This document shows positions 19,404-28,122 of a stretch of DNA of 52,781 bases, in pieces (positions within the stretch are counted from its first letter, which is position 1; every line of letters begins with the position of its first letter). Location of the stretch: NCBI GenBank assembly GCA_030824575.1, contig JAVBXL010000054.1:1-52781 (forward strand). The letters run 5' to 3'. A model generated the notes under the pieces. That model did not search any database, was not told where the DNA came from, and was given only the letters and a program-made list of their open reading frames with translations. This DNA is from a bacterium (lineage in GTDB: Bacteria; Pseudomonadota; Alphaproteobacteria; Sphingomonadales; Sphingomonadaceae). The position numbers were made by a program, and so were the translations under genes.

Positions 19404-21470
19404 ATGAGCGGCACGATCATTGGCGAGCGCTTCGGCGTGCCGGCCGCGCTCTTTTCGGTGAAATGCCTCGTAGCGGCCATATTGGCGCTTTATGTCGCGT
19501 TCAGCATCGGGCTGGAGCGGCCCTATTGGGCGTTCCTGACCAGCTATATCGTCGCCCAGCCGATGGCCGGGGCGGTGATTTCCAAGGCGGTGTTCCGCGC
19601 CGTCGGCACATTGGTCGGCGCGATGTTCGCCGTCGCCATCGTGCCGCCGCTGGTCAATGCGCCCGAATTGCTGGTGCTGGCCATGGCGTCATGGCTGGCG
19701 CTGTGCGTGTTCGTGTCGCTGATGGATCGCACGCCGCGATCCTATATGTTCGTGCTGGCGGGCTATACCGCCTGCCTGATCGTCTTCCCCGACGTCGATA
19801 CGCCGCAGACCATCTTCACTGTGGCGTCGCTGCGCGTGCAGGAGATTTTGATCGGTATCGCCTGCGGCAGCCTGGTCCATAGCGTTGTGTTGCCCGGATC
19901 GGTCACCAACACGCTGCTGGCGCGGGTGGCGGCGATGCTGCGCGATGCCGAGCGCTGGAGCCGCGACGCGATCGCGACGGAACCGGTGGCGGGGCTGGAC
20001 GCGGAGCGCCGCCGGTTGGCGCAGGACGTCACTGAATTGCACCAGATGTCGGTCCACCTGCCCTTCGACATCAGCCGCCTGGCACCGCGGGTCCGCACCG
20101 TGCGCGCGTTGCAGGACCAGTTGTCGATGCTGCTGCCGCTGGGCGCGGCGGTGGAGGACCGGCTGGCGCAGTTGAAGGCCGCCAATGGCGGGACCGTGCC
20201 AGCGCAGGTCGAGACGCTGATCGCCGATGTGCGCGCCTGGCTGGATTCGCCGGTGGTAGACAATGACAGCCGGGCGCAGTTGGCGCAGGCGCTGATCGAC
20301 CGCTGCGCCGCCATGGAGCCGGCGGCGACACCCGACATGGGCTGGGCCGACATGATGCGGCTGAGCCTCTATGCCCGGCTGGCCACGTTGATCGCGGTGC
20401 ATCGCGACTGCCGCGATCTGCACGACCAGATGGCGACGCACAGCCGCGCCGCCGTGACGCCAAGGGTCGCGCAGCTGCTGGAGGGTCGCCGCAATCGCGA
20501 GCTGCACCGCGATTATGCCAGCGCGGCGCGCGGCGCGTTCAGCGCGTTCATCACCGTGACGCTGGGCTGCGCGATCTGGATATTGAGCGGGTGGAAGGAT
20601 GGCGGGACGGCGGTGATGCTGGCAGGCGTGTTCCTGGCCTTGTTCGCGGCGGTCGACAATCCGCTCGCGCCCTTGAAGGGCTTCATGATCGGCACGATCG
20701 CGGCGTCGGCGCTGGGCGCGCTCTACGGCTATGCGATCATGCCGCGGCTGGACGGATTTGCGATGCTGGCGCTGGCCTATGCGCCCGCCTTGCTGCTGCT
20801 GGGCGCGATGATGGCATCGCCGCGCTGGGCCGGGATTGCGCTGCCCACCCTGCTGGGGCTGGGCAGCCCGGTGCTGCTGTCGAGCCGCTATGTCAGCGAA
20901 TTTGGCAGCTATGTGAACGGCGCGGTGGCGCAGATCGTCGGCATCTGGTTCGCGATCATCATGGCCGGGCTGTTGCAGTCGGCCGGGGTCGAAGGCGCGA
21001 TCCGCCGCACATTGCGCGCGGGCTGGACCGACATCGCCAATCGCGCGACATTGATGCGCCCGCCCGACCTGCGCGGCTGGATCAACCGGATGCTCGACCG
21101 GATCGCCCTGCTCGCTCCCCGGCTGGCGGCGACTCGCGCCGACAGCGGCAAGCCGCTCTACGACGCGCTGCGCGACCTGCGCACCGGGGTCGCGATCGGC
21201 GAGCTACGCCAGTTGCGGCTGGACTTGCCGATCCAGGAAGGCGCGCCGCTGGCCGCCGTACTGGGCGGGGTCAGCCGCCATTATCGCGGGCTGGACCCGG
21301 ACGGGCCGGCACAGGCCGATCCCGCGCTGCTGCACGATATCGACAGCGCCATTTGCGATATCAGCGCCCATCCGCGCCTGCCGGTGCGGCGGGAGGGCGT
21401 GCTGGGGCTGGTGAGCCTGCGCCGCAACCTGTTCCCCGACGCCCATGCCTATCGGAGGGCCATCGCATGA
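19404..21470 (+). CDS. FUSC-family inner-membrane efflux transporter (AaeB-like)
   Basis: 688 residues. Two FUSC-type membrane blocks: a first cluster of hydrophobic segments at about residues 15-165 (SVKCLVAAILALYVAFSIGL, then RSYMFVLAGYTACLIVFP) and a second at about 375-520 (AFSAFITVTLGCAIWILSGW and following), separated by a long soluble helical region. This is the AaeB/fusaric acid resistance arrangement; it is expected to extrude aromatic acids or similar compounds using the proton gradient, with an HlyD adaptor and outer-membrane factor. All partners follow immediately. Its stop overlaps the start of the DUF1656 gene (ATGA). Confidence 0.92.
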   Translation: MSGTIIGERFGVPAALFSVKCLVAAILALYVAFSIGLERPYWAFLTSYIVAQPMAGAVISKAVFRAVGTLVGAMFAVAIVPPLVNAPELLVLAMASWLALCVFVSLMDRTPRSYMFVLAGYTACLIVFPDVDTPQTIFTVASLRVQEILIGIACGSLVHSVVLPGSVTNTLLARVAAMLRDAERWSRDAIATEPVAGLDAERRRLAQDVTELHQMSVHLPFDISRLAPRVRTVRALQDQLSMLLPLGAAVEDRLAQLKAANGGTVPAQVETLIADVRAWLDSPVVDNDSRAQLAQALIDRCAAMEPAATPDMGWADMMRLSLYARLATLIAVHRDCRDLHDQMATHSRAAVTPRVAQLLEGRRNRELHRDYASAARGAFSAFITVTLGCAIWILSGWKDGGTAVMLAGVFLALFAAVDNPLAPLKGFMIGTIAASALGALYGYAIMPRLDGFAMLALAYAPALLLLGAMMASPRWAGIALPTLLGLGSPVLLSSRYVSEFGSYVNGAVAQIVGIWFAIIMAGLLQSAGVEGAIRRTLRAGWTDIANRATLMRPPDLRGWINRMLDRIALLAPRLAATRADSGKPLYDALRDLRTGVAIGELRQLRLDLPIQEGAPLAAVLGGVSRHYRGLDPDGPAQADPALLHDIDSAICDISAHPRLPVRREGVLGLVSLRRNLFPDAHAYRRAIA

Positions 21471-21682
21471 CCGGCGAAATCGCCCTGGGGGGCATCTATA
21501 TCCCCACCCTGTTGCTGCTGGCGCTGGTCGCGCTGGTGCTGAGCTGGGCGCTGACCCGGCTGATCGGTGCCTTGGGCCTCTATCGCTTCCTGGCCTACCG
21601 CGCCGCGGTGGACCTCAGCCTCTTCATCCTGTTGCTCGGCGCCCTCGCCCTGCTCGTCCCCACCTTTGGAATCCGTCTATGA
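21467..21682 (+). CDS. DUF1656 small membrane protein (AaeX-like)
   Basis: 71 residues with two hydrophobic segments (IYIPTLLLLALVALVLSWAL and AVDLSLFILLLGALALLVPT). The opening GEIALGGIYIPTLL is characteristic of DUF1656, whose E. coli member is AaeX, always next to an AaeA/AaeB-like pair. GGAGG lies about 8 bases upstream of the ATG at 21467. The gene overlaps the previous stop and the following start by 4 bases each, so translation of three genes is coupled. The exact role of AaeX-type proteins in the pump is not established. Confidence 0.9.
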   Translation: MTGEIALGGIYIPTLLLLALVALVLSWALTRLIGALGLYRFLAYRAAVDLSLFILLLGALALLVPTFGIRL

Positions 21683-22587
21683 ACCGCCTGTCCACCACGC
21701 TCGTTCGGAGCGCCGCCACCATCATTCTGGTCATCGCCGCCGCGCTGGTCGCGATATGGATGTGGAATCATTATGAGCGCAGCCCCTGGACGCGCGACGG
21801 GCGGGTGCGCGCCGACGTGGTGCGGGTGACGCCCGATATCAGCGGGCTGGTGACGTCGGTCGCGGTCCGCGACAATCAGCGGGTGAAGGCCGGCGACCTG
21901 CTGTTCGTGATCGACACGCCGCGTTATGCGCTGGCGCTGGACCAGGCCAAGTCGCAGATCGCCAGCGCGCAGGCGACGCTGGCGCAGGCGCGGCGGGAGG
22001 CGCGGCGCGACCTGGCGCTGGGTGATCTGGTGGCGGCGGAGACGCATGAGCAGAATGTCGCGCGGGTCGAGACGGCGCAGGCCGCGCTGACCGAGGCGAT
22101 GAGCGCGCGCGAGGGCGCGGCGCTGAACCTGCAACGGACGAAGGTCTTGGCGTCGGTCAATGGCGTGGTGACGAACCTGGACCTGCATCCGGGCGACTAT
22201 GTCGGCGCGGGCAGCCAGGCGCTGGCCCTGATCGACAGCGATTCGATGCGGGTCGAGGGCTATTTCGAGGAAACGAAGCTGGGGCTGATTTGCGTCGGCG
22301 CGCCCGTGACGGTGCGGTTGATGGGCGAGTCGCAGGATCTGCATGGCCGGGTGGAGAGCATCGCCTTTGGCATTGATGACGACAGCCGGACCAATTCGGG
22401 TAATTTGCTGCCTGCGGTGGAGCCGACCTTCAGCTGGGTGCGGCTGGCGCAGCGGATTCCGGTGCGGGTGAAGCTGGACAAGGTGCCAGAGGGATTGCGG
22501 CTGATTTCGGGGCGGACCGCGACGGTGACGGTGCAGCCAGCGGCGAAGGACAAGGATGGCAAGGCGGGAGTTTGCCGTCATGGATGA
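21679..22587 (+). CDS. HlyD-family periplasmic adaptor subunit (AaeA-like)
   Basis: 302 residues. An N-terminal membrane anchor (ATIILVIAAALVAIWMW) is followed by the first half of the lipoyl/barrel-sandwich domain (TRDGRVRADVVRVTPDISG, VRDNQRVKAGDLLFVID), a helical hairpin (about 75-140, ALDQAKSQIASAQATLAQAR) and the returning half (LASVNGVVTNLDLHPGDYV). It bridges the FUSC pump and the outer-membrane channel. The start codon overlaps the DUF1656 stop. The C-terminal tail is short and charged, and its coding sequence overlaps the next gene by 8 bases. Confidence 0.92.
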   Translation: MNRLSTTLVRSAATIILVIAAALVAIWMWNHYERSPWTRDGRVRADVVRVTPDISGLVTSVAVRDNQRVKAGDLLFVIDTPRYALALDQAKSQIASAQATLAQARREARRDLALGDLVAAETHEQNVARVETAQAALTEAMSAREGAALNLQRTKVLASVNGVVTNLDLHPGDYVGAGSQALALIDSDSMRVEGYFEETKLGLICVGAPVTVRLMGESQDLHGRVESIAFGIDDDSRTNSGNLLPAVEPTFSWVRLAQRIPVRVKLDKVPEGLRLISGRTATVTVQPAAKDKDGKAGVCRHG

Positions 22588-24007
22588 GTGGAGCAAAAAA
22601 CGAGGAACAGGGAAGGGGATTGCGGTCTCCTTGTTGGCATTGAGCCTGTCCGCCTGCGCGACCGCCGGGCCGGATTATCGGCCGCCTGAACAATCCGCCG
22701 CCACCGCGCCCGCCGCGACCGGGGCGTTTCATTCGGCGCAGGGCGGACCCTATAGCCAAGCCGACCTGCCCGACCATTGGTGGCGCCTCTATGCCGATCC
22801 GCAGCTCGACGGCCTGATCGAACAGGCGCTGGCCGCCAATACCGACCTGCGCCAGGCTAACGCCAATCTGGCCCAGGCGCAGGCGGTGCTGCGCGAGGCA
22901 GAGGCCGGGCGCGCGATCACGACCGGGATCAGCGGCGGGGCGACGCTGTCGCGGCCGTCCAGCACCGGATACAGCCTGCCGGGCGTGGTCGGCTATGATC
23001 TGGGCCTGTCCGCCAGCTATCCGCTCGACCTCAATGGCCGGATCAAACGTGCGATCGAGGCGAGCGGCGCGGACGTCGAGGCGAGCGCAGCGGCGCGCGA
23101 TTATGTGCGGGTCAGCGTCGCGGCGGCGACGGCGCGCGCCTATGCGCAGGTGTGCGCGGCCAATTACAGCCTGGGCGTCAACCGCCAGGTGGTGGCGTTG
23201 CAGCGCGATACGCTGACCGCAACGCAGCGGCTGGCCAGAGGCGGGCGCGGCACGGCGTTCGACGTCAGCCGGGCGCAGGCGGCGGTCGATAGCAGCGCGG
23301 CGGCGCTGCCCGCGTTCGAGGCGCAGCGGCAGAATGGGCTGTATCTGCTGGCGACACTGCTGGGGCGGCCGCCGGCCGATTATCCGCGCGACGTCGAGAG
23401 TTGCGCGGCGCTACCGGCGTTGCGGGCGCCGCTGCCGGTGGGCGACGGCGCGGCGCTGATCCGACGGCGGCCCGATATCCGGCAGGCCGAACGCGCGATC
23501 GCAGCGGATACGGCGCGGCTGGGGGTGGCGACCGCCGACCTTTATCCACAGGTCAGCATCGGCGGGTCGGTGGGACTGTCCGGGCCGCTCAAGGATCTGG
23601 GGTCTGGCACGGCCTTCGGCTTCAGCCTGGGGCCGCTGATCAGCTGGAGCTTCCCCAACCGGCCGGTGGTGCGGGCGCGGATCGCGCAGGCCGATGCGGC
23701 GGTGCAGGGCGATCTGGCCGGGTTCGACGGGACCGTGCTGGAGGCGTTGCGCCAGACCGAGACGGCGCTGGAAAGCTATCGCCGCGATGCCGAGCGCGCG
23801 GCGGCGCTGGACCGGGCGCGGGACAGCGCGGCGCTGTCTGCCAATCAAGCGGGCAAGCTGTTCCGTTTTGGCCGGGGCGATTTCCTGTCTCTGCTGGATG
23901 CGCAGCGCAGCCTGGCCAGTGCAGAGGTCACAGCGGCTGCGGCGCGGGCGCAAATGGTGCAGGACCAGATTGCGATCTTCCTGGCGCTGGGCGGCGGATG
24001 GGAGTGA
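22580..24007 (+). CDS. NodT-type outer-membrane efflux lipoprotein
   Basis: 475 residues. A lipoprotein signal peptide with lipobox LSLSAC (acylated Cys26) starts a TolC-like outer-membrane factor: DHWWRLYADPQLDGLIEQAL, NTDLRQANANLAQAQAVLRE, and the repeated second half (RRRPDIRQAERAIAADTARL, then ISWSFPNRPVVRARIAQADA). It provides the exit duct of the operon's tripartite pump. The ATG at 22580 gives a lipoprotein signal of normal length; an ATG at 22556 would add 8 residues. A weak hairpin (CTGACG at 24011-24016 with CGTCAG at 24024-24029) follows the gene. Confidence 0.93.
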   Translation: MDEWSKKRGTGKGIAVSLLALSLSACATAGPDYRPPEQSAATAPAATGAFHSAQGGPYSQADLPDHWWRLYADPQLDGLIEQALAANTDLRQANANLAQAQAVLREAEAGRAITTGISGGATLSRPSSTGYSLPGVVGYDLGLSASYPLDLNGRIKRAIEASGADVEASAAARDYVRVSVAAATARAYAQVCAANYSLGVNRQVVALQRDTLTATQRLARGGRGTAFDVSRAQAAVDSSAAALPAFEAQRQNGLYLLATLLGRPPADYPRDVESCAALPALRAPLPVGDGAALIRRRPDIRQAERAIAADTARLGVATADLYPQVSIGGSVGLSGPLKDLGSGTAFGFSLGPLISWSFPNRPVVRARIAQADAAVQGDLAGFDGTVLEALRQTETALESYRRDAERAAALDRARDSAALSANQAGKLFRFGRGDFLSLLDAQRSLASAEVTAAAARAQMVQDQIAIFLALGGGWE

Positions 24008-24032
24008 GGGCTGACGCCCTCCCCGTCAGGCT

Positions 24033-24548
24033 TTAGCTGCCGTTCGGGCCGCCGCCGGTGTTGCTGCCGCCGCCACCGCCGCCCATGCCGCCGGCACCGA
24101 CCGCGCCGATATTGCCGAAAATCTCGTTGAACAGGCTGCGGTTGCGGCCCAGCGTCGGGGTCTTGTCCCCCATGGGCGAGATATGGGCGACCTGGTCCAG
24201 GCCCATGCGATCGACCGTCGTGACATTGCCCGCCGGATCGAAGCGGACGCGCAGCACCGTCTGTTCCACCGGCTTGGGATTGGAGAAGGCCAGCGCGCGC
24301 ATTTCACGCGAGACATAATACCAGTCCTGCTCGCCAAATTGCGAAATGAAGCTGGGGCGGCCCAGCGTCCCTTCCACCGAGGCGCGATTGTCGATGCCGG
24401 GCTGAACCGAATCGACCAGCAGCTTGTCGATCGAATAGCCCTGATGCGTGCGGATTCGCGTGCAGCCAGACGCGCCCAGCACCAGCGCGCTGAGGCCGAT
24501 CGCGAGCAGGATGCGCCCGCTTGACGAATGACGGCTGAACTGACGCAT
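24033..24548 (-). CDS. bamE: outer membrane protein assembly factor BamE
   Basis: 171-residue lipoprotein of the SmpA/OmlA family, part of the BAM machine that inserts beta-barrels into the outer membrane. The signal ends LGASGC with Cys29 as the lipidated residue. The BamE core covers about residues 30-140: THQGYSIDKLLVDSVQPGID, VEGTLGRPSFISQFGEQDWY, REMRALAFSNPKPVEQTVL (each a part). A Gly-rich tail (about 150-171) is not typical of enterobacterial BamE but is common in alphaproteobacteria. AGGAGA lies 5 bases before the ATG at 24548 and decides the start. It is divergent from the bc1 chaperone gene. Confidence 0.92.
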   Translation of the reverse strand: MRQFSRHSSSGRILLAIGLSALVLGASGCTRIRTHQGYSIDKLLVDSVQPGIDNRASVEGTLGRPSFISQFGEQDWYYVSREMRALAFSNPKPVEQTVLRVRFDPAGNVTTVDRMGLDQVAHISPMGDKTPTLGRNRSLFNEIFGNIGAVGAGGMGGGGGGSNTGGGPNGS

Positions 24549-24709
24549 GAAATTCTCCTGCGGGGGGCGACCCGCGAACCCAAGAAACTGATGTCGCCAT
24601 TGCATTGGGCGACGCAGCGATCAATATGGAAATGCGCAAGCCCCGGCAAGGGGCGCAAAATATCGGACGGCGCGTCGCCATCCGATCCGTCACGAAAAGC
24701 TGTTGTCCG

Positions 24710-25234
24710 ATGTCCGCTTCCCCGTCCTTCCTCCAGCGCCTGTTTGGGCGAACCGATCCCAAAGAAGGGCTGCGGCCGCTCTATAACGCCGTGATCCAGG
24801 AGGGGCGGCAGCCGCATTGGTATGTCGAGGGTGCCGTGCCCGATACGATGGACGGGCGGTTCGACATGATCGTCGCGATCCTGGCGCTGCTGCTGATCCG
24901 GCTGGAGCAGCAGGGCGGCGCGCAGGAGAGCGTGTGGCTGACCGAATTGTTCGTCGATGATATGGACGGGCAGTTGCGGCAGGAAGGGATTGGCGACGTG
25001 GTGGTCGGCAAGCATGTCGGGCGGATGATGAGCGCGCTGGGCGGACGCATCAGCGCCTATCGCGCGGCGCTGACCGAGGGAGCCGATCTGAACGATGCGT
25101 TGCGACGCAATCTCTATCGCGGCGTTGATGTCGATGACGCGGCGGTCGCCCATGTTGAAGGCGCGCTGCGGGCGCGCTGGACGCGGCTGGGCTGCGTATC
25201 ACGCGACGCGCTGCTGACCGGGGATATCGGATGA
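24710..25234 (+). CDS. ubiquinol-cytochrome c chaperone family protein (UQCC1/Cbp3-like)
   Basis: 174 residues. The segments LYNAVIQEGRQPHWYVEG, VPDTMDGRFDMIVAILALLL and LTELFVDDMDGQLRQEGIGD are diagnostic for the Cbp3/UQCC1 family, which in mitochondria helps cytochrome b synthesis and assembly of the bc1 complex; bacterial members are presumed to do the same. KHVGRMMSALGGRISAYR follows. No membrane segment. The ATG at 24710 is selected because family homology begins near LQRLFGR; an upstream open frame to 24605 has no recognisable content. Its stop overlaps the DUF177 start by 4 bases. Confidence 0.85.
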   Translation: MSASPSFLQRLFGRTDPKEGLRPLYNAVIQEGRQPHWYVEGAVPDTMDGRFDMIVAILALLLIRLEQQGGAQESVWLTELFVDDMDGQLRQEGIGDVVVGKHVGRMMSALGGRISAYRAALTEGADLNDALRRNLYRGVDVDDAAVAHVEGALRARWTRLGCVSRDALLTGDIG

Positions 25235-25779
25235 CCATCAACGCCACCCCCAATCTGGCCCCCGAATTTTCGCGCACGCACAAGGTCGATCAGATCGCGC
25301 GGCTGGCAGGCAAGCTGCATATCGCGGCCAAGCAACCGGAGCGGGACGCGCTGGCGCTGCGATTCGGGCTGTTGGCGCTCGATCGGCTGGAGGCCGATTA
25401 TGGCGTGGCGATGGAGGAGGGCGCGATCGTCGCACGCGGACGGGTACGCGCGGAACTGGCGCAACCGTGCGTCGCGACCGGGGTGCCGGTGCCAGAGATG
25501 ATCGACAGCGATTTCGTGCTGCGCTTCGTGGTCGAGAGCGAGGCGGCGCAGGCGGCCGACGAACTGGAGCTGGACGCGGAGGATTGCGATACAATCGGCT
25601 ATGACGGCCATGTGATTGACATGGGCGAAGCGGTGGCCGAGACGATGGCGCTGGCGATGACCCCCTTCCCCCGCGCGCCGGACGCCGACGCCTATCTGAA
25701 GGAAGCAGGCGTGCTGAGCGAAGAACAGGCCAGCCCCTTCGCTATATTGCTGGGCCTGAAGGACAAAGGCCCGAATTGA
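25231..25779 (+). CDS. DUF177 / YceD-family protein
   Basis: 182 residues matching the YceD/DUF177 pattern: an N-terminal beta region, a Cys-containing core (RVRAELAQPCVATGVPVPEM), an acidic stretch (ESEAAQAADELELDAEDCD) and a helical region with MGEAVAETMALAMTPFPRAP. In many bacteria the gene sits next to rpmF, plsX or fabH and has been linked to 23S rRNA accumulation; here it is coupled to the bc1 chaperone gene (ATGA overlap at 25231-25234) instead. No rpmF follows. Cytosolic. Confidence 0.82.
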   Translation: MTINATPNLAPEFSRTHKVDQIARLAGKLHIAAKQPERDALALRFGLLALDRLEADYGVAMEEGAIVARGRVRAELAQPCVATGVPVPEMIDSDFVLRFVVESEAAQAADELELDAEDCDTIGYDGHVIDMGEAVAETMALAMTPFPRAPDADAYLKEAGVLSEEQASPFAILLGLKDKGPN

Positions 25780-25811
25780 GGGACGCGAATTTTAGGGACG
25801 CGAATTTAGGG
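25780..25811. repeat. short tandem repeat downstream of DUF177
   Basis: The unit GGGACGCGAATTTTA (25780-25794) is repeated once as GGGACGCGAATTTA (25795-25808), followed by a third GGG. It begins at the base after the DUF177 stop codon. Two copies of a 14-15 base unit, probably replication slippage; effect unknown. Confidence 0.8.
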
Positions 25812-25817
25812 TCAGGC

Positions 25818-25832
25818 GTTTCCCTTTCGTTC
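25818..25832 (+). promoter_or_regulatory. possible LexA box upstream of dinB
   Basis: GTTT-N7-GTTC at 25818-25832 differs in one base from the alphaproteobacterial LexA site GTTC-N7-GTTC and lies 24 bases before the dinB start. SOS control of dinB is common. A one-mismatch 8-base motif can occur by chance. Confidence 0.4.
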
Positions 25833-25855
25833 CTGTCGGTGGCATAAAGCAAACC

Positions 25856-26950
25856 ATGGACCGGGCCATGGATTCAGCAGTGCGCAAGATCATCCATGTC
25901 GACATGGACGCCTTTTATGCGTCTGTGGAGCAGCGCGACGATCCTTCGCTGCGGGGTTTGCCAATCGCGGTGGGCGGGGGCGGCCCGCGCGGCGTGGTGG
26001 CGACGTGCAGCTATGAAGCGCGCACATTCGGCGTGCGGTCCGCCATGCCGGGCGCGCGGGCGCGGCGGCTGTGCCCCGACCTGATCTTCGTGCCGCCCCG
26101 TTTCGACGTCTATCGCGCGGTGTCGGGCCAGGTACGGGAGATTTTCAGCCGCTTCACCGACATCGTCCAGCCGCTCTCGCTCGACGAAGCCTATCTGGAC
26201 GTGACGGTGAACAAGCCGGGGATCGCATCGGCGACGCAGATCGCCGAAGAGATCAGGCGGATGATTCAAGCGGAAACCGGCCTGACCGCGTCGGCCGGCG
26301 TGTCCTACAACAAGCTGATCGCCAAGCTGGCGTCGGACCAGAACAAGCCCGACGGCGTGTGCGTGGTGCGGCCGAGCGAAGGGCCGGCCTTTATCGCGGC
26401 GATGCCGGTGCGGCGCATCCATGGCGTGGGGCCGGTGACGGCGCGGCGGATGCAGGCGCTGGGGATCGAGACGGGCGCAGATTTGCGCGCGCGCGACCTG
26501 CGCTTCCTCCAGACGCATTTCGGAAGCTCCGCCGACTATTATTATCGCGCGGCGCGGGGGCAGGACGACCGGCCAGTGCGCGAGCGCGAGGGGCGCAAGT
26601 CGGTGAGCGTGGAGGACACCTTCTTCGACGATCTGGTCGAGGAGGCGGCGCTGGTGACGGAGATCGAGCGGATCGCAGCGAGCCTGTGGACCCGGATCGA
26701 GAAAGCGCAGGCCTGGGGCCGGACCGTGGTGCTGAAGGTGAAGTTCGCCGATTTCCGCATCATCACCCGGTCGCGCAGTTTTTCGACGCCGGTTCGGTCC
26801 CCCGAATTACTGGCGCAGGCGGGGCGAGAATTGCTGGTCGCGCAACTGCCGCTGCGCATGGGCGCGCGGCTGCTGGGGCTGGGGGTGCATAATCTGGAGG
26901 AGGAGCAGGAAGAGGAGGCGCAGGGCGGGCAGTTGGCGCTGGGGTTGTAG
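25856..26950 (+). CDS. dinB: DNA polymerase IV (Y-family)
   Basis: 364-residue translesion polymerase. The palm shows HVDMDAFYASVEQ with Asp16, and PLSLDEAYLDVT with Asp110-Glu111, the metal-binding triad. The steric-gate region (DAFYASVE), the finger segment ATCSYEARTFGVRSAMP, the thumb HhH (IHGVGPVTARRMQALGI) and the little-finger domain (RKSVSVEDTFF onward) are all there. The C-terminus QLALGL resembles a beta-clamp binding motif. In-frame ATGs at 25856 and 25868 are both usable; no strong ribosome-binding site is present. Located between DUF177 and the convergent eipA-like gene. Confidence 0.95.
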   Translation: MDRAMDSAVRKIIHVDMDAFYASVEQRDDPSLRGLPIAVGGGGPRGVVATCSYEARTFGVRSAMPGARARRLCPDLIFVPPRFDVYRAVSGQVREIFSRFTDIVQPLSLDEAYLDVTVNKPGIASATQIAEEIRRMIQAETGLTASAGVSYNKLIAKLASDQNKPDGVCVVRPSEGPAFIAAMPVRRIHGVGPVTARRMQALGIETGADLRARDLRFLQTHFGSSADYYYRAARGQDDRPVREREGRKSVSVEDTFFDDLVEEAALVTEIERIAASLWTRIEKAQAWGRTVVLKVKFADFRIITRSRSFSTPVRSPELLAQAGRELLVAQLPLRMGARLLGLGVHNLEEEQEEEAQGGQLALGL

Positions 26951-27014
26951 GGGTGCGAGGGTGACGCGCCCCCACCACCACCGCCTGCGGTCCCCCTTCC
27001 CGTACCGGGGAGGA

Positions 27015-27809
27015 TTAGAAAGGTAGCCAGGTGCGCTTTTCGCTGAACTTCATATAGCCGGCGTTGACGCCCAGCCGGTAGCCGACGCCGAGGCGGATGG
27101 GGATCAGCACGACATTGCCCCAGCGCAGATAGGAGGCGGTGAAGCCGCCGACCAGATAGGCGGTGCCCTCCGCCGCGGGGAAGCGATGATAGAGATCCTG
27201 GCTGTCGTAGAGATTATAGACGAGGACGAAGGTGTTGGCCGCATTGCCCCCGACGTCGAAGCCGATCGACGGGCCGGTCCAATAGACTTCGCGCTTGCCC
27301 TCCACCTTATGGTTGAGCGTCCCCGAGCCGTAGCGCAGGCCCACGACGAAGGCGCCCGACGCTTCGCGCCCGGAAATATAGGCGTTGGGGCGGCCCTGAT
27401 CCTTCAGCACCTTTTCGATCAGGCCGGCGAGGCCTTCGGCGCCCTTGCCGAACACCCCTTCGGCCGCGCCGATCAGGTCGTCTTCCTGATAGGATTCGGC
27501 GGGCGGGAGGGCGGCGGGCGGCGAGTTGGTCGTCACCGGCGCGCCGGTGGCGGTGTTGCCCGTCGCGCTGCCCGCTGGCGCTTCATAGGGGGTGACGCCG
27601 GCGCTTACGCTGCTGTCGACACCGGGATCGGTGGGGGTCGTGTTGGCGGGCGGCGGCGGCGCGAGGTCGGAATCGATCGCCGTATTGGGATCGATCGTCT
27701 TGACCTGCGCTGTGGCGGCGAGTGGCGTCAGCGCCATGCCCGCCAGCGCCGCAACCAGCGCCGTGGCGCGCACGATACGGCCACCTATCTGCCCATTGAT
27801 GCCGATCAT
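27015..27809 (-). CDS. EipA-family (DUF1134) exported envelope protein
   Basis: 264 residues. A signal peptide (VRATALVAALAGMALTPLAA region, ending ATAQ) is followed by a low-complexity Pro/Thr/Ala segment (about 45-100), then the DUF1134 domain (about 105-264): GLRYGSGTLNHKVEG, VYWTGPSIGFDVGGNAANTF, AYLVGGFTASYLRWGNVVLI and the end GVGYRLGVNAGYMKFSEKRT. The Brucella member EipA is a periplasmic protein needed for envelope integrity. GGGGAG is 9 bases upstream of the ATG at 27809. It is convergent with dinB, and its 5' end is 221 bases from the tRNA-Ser gene. Confidence 0.88.
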   Translation of the reverse strand: MIGINGQIGGRIVRATALVAALAGMALTPLAATAQVKTIDPNTAIDSDLAPPPPANTTPTDPGVDSSVSAGVTPYEAPAGSATGNTATGAPVTTNSPPAALPPAESYQEDDLIGAAEGVFGKGAEGLAGLIEKVLKDQGRPNAYISGREASGAFVVGLRYGSGTLNHKVEGKREVYWTGPSIGFDVGGNAANTFVLVYNLYDSQDLYHRFPAAEGTAYLVGGFTASYLRWGNVVLIPIRLGVGYRLGVNAGYMKFSEKRTWLPF

Positions 27810-28030
27810 GCCCGATACTCCCCGAAAAGCCCGCTTAAATCTCATATCATGGCATTGCGACCAGCAAGCTGAAACGACAATGAACGAACGGCGACCTGAG
27901 TCGATTCCGCGCCGGAACGAAAGAGGAGAGACGGCGAAAATTCCGCAAACAGGCCGTTGCCATGCTGCAAAGCCCTCGCTATAGCCCCTGCCAGCCATTG
28001 CTCTCCTGTCTGGGTGGGCAAATTTCGTGC

Positions 28031-28122
28031 GGAGACGTGGGTGAGTGGCTGAAACCAGCGGTTTGCTAAACCGTCGTGGCCTTAAGGGGCCACCGAGGGT
28101 TCGAATCCCTCCGTCTCCGCCA
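28031..28122 (+). tRNA. tRNA-Ser(GCT)
   Basis: A complete class II tRNA: acceptor stem GGAGACG (28031-28037) pairs with CGTCTCC (28112-28118), discriminator G at 28119 and an encoded CCA at 28120-28122. The anticodon loop is TTGCTAA with anticodon GCT at 28065-28067. The long variable arm (CGTGGCCTTAAGGGGCCACC region) and the T arm with GGTTCGAATCC are standard for serine. A tyrosine-recombinase gene begins 144 bases after the CCA, so this tRNA is the likely attachment site of an integrated element. Confidence 0.97.
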
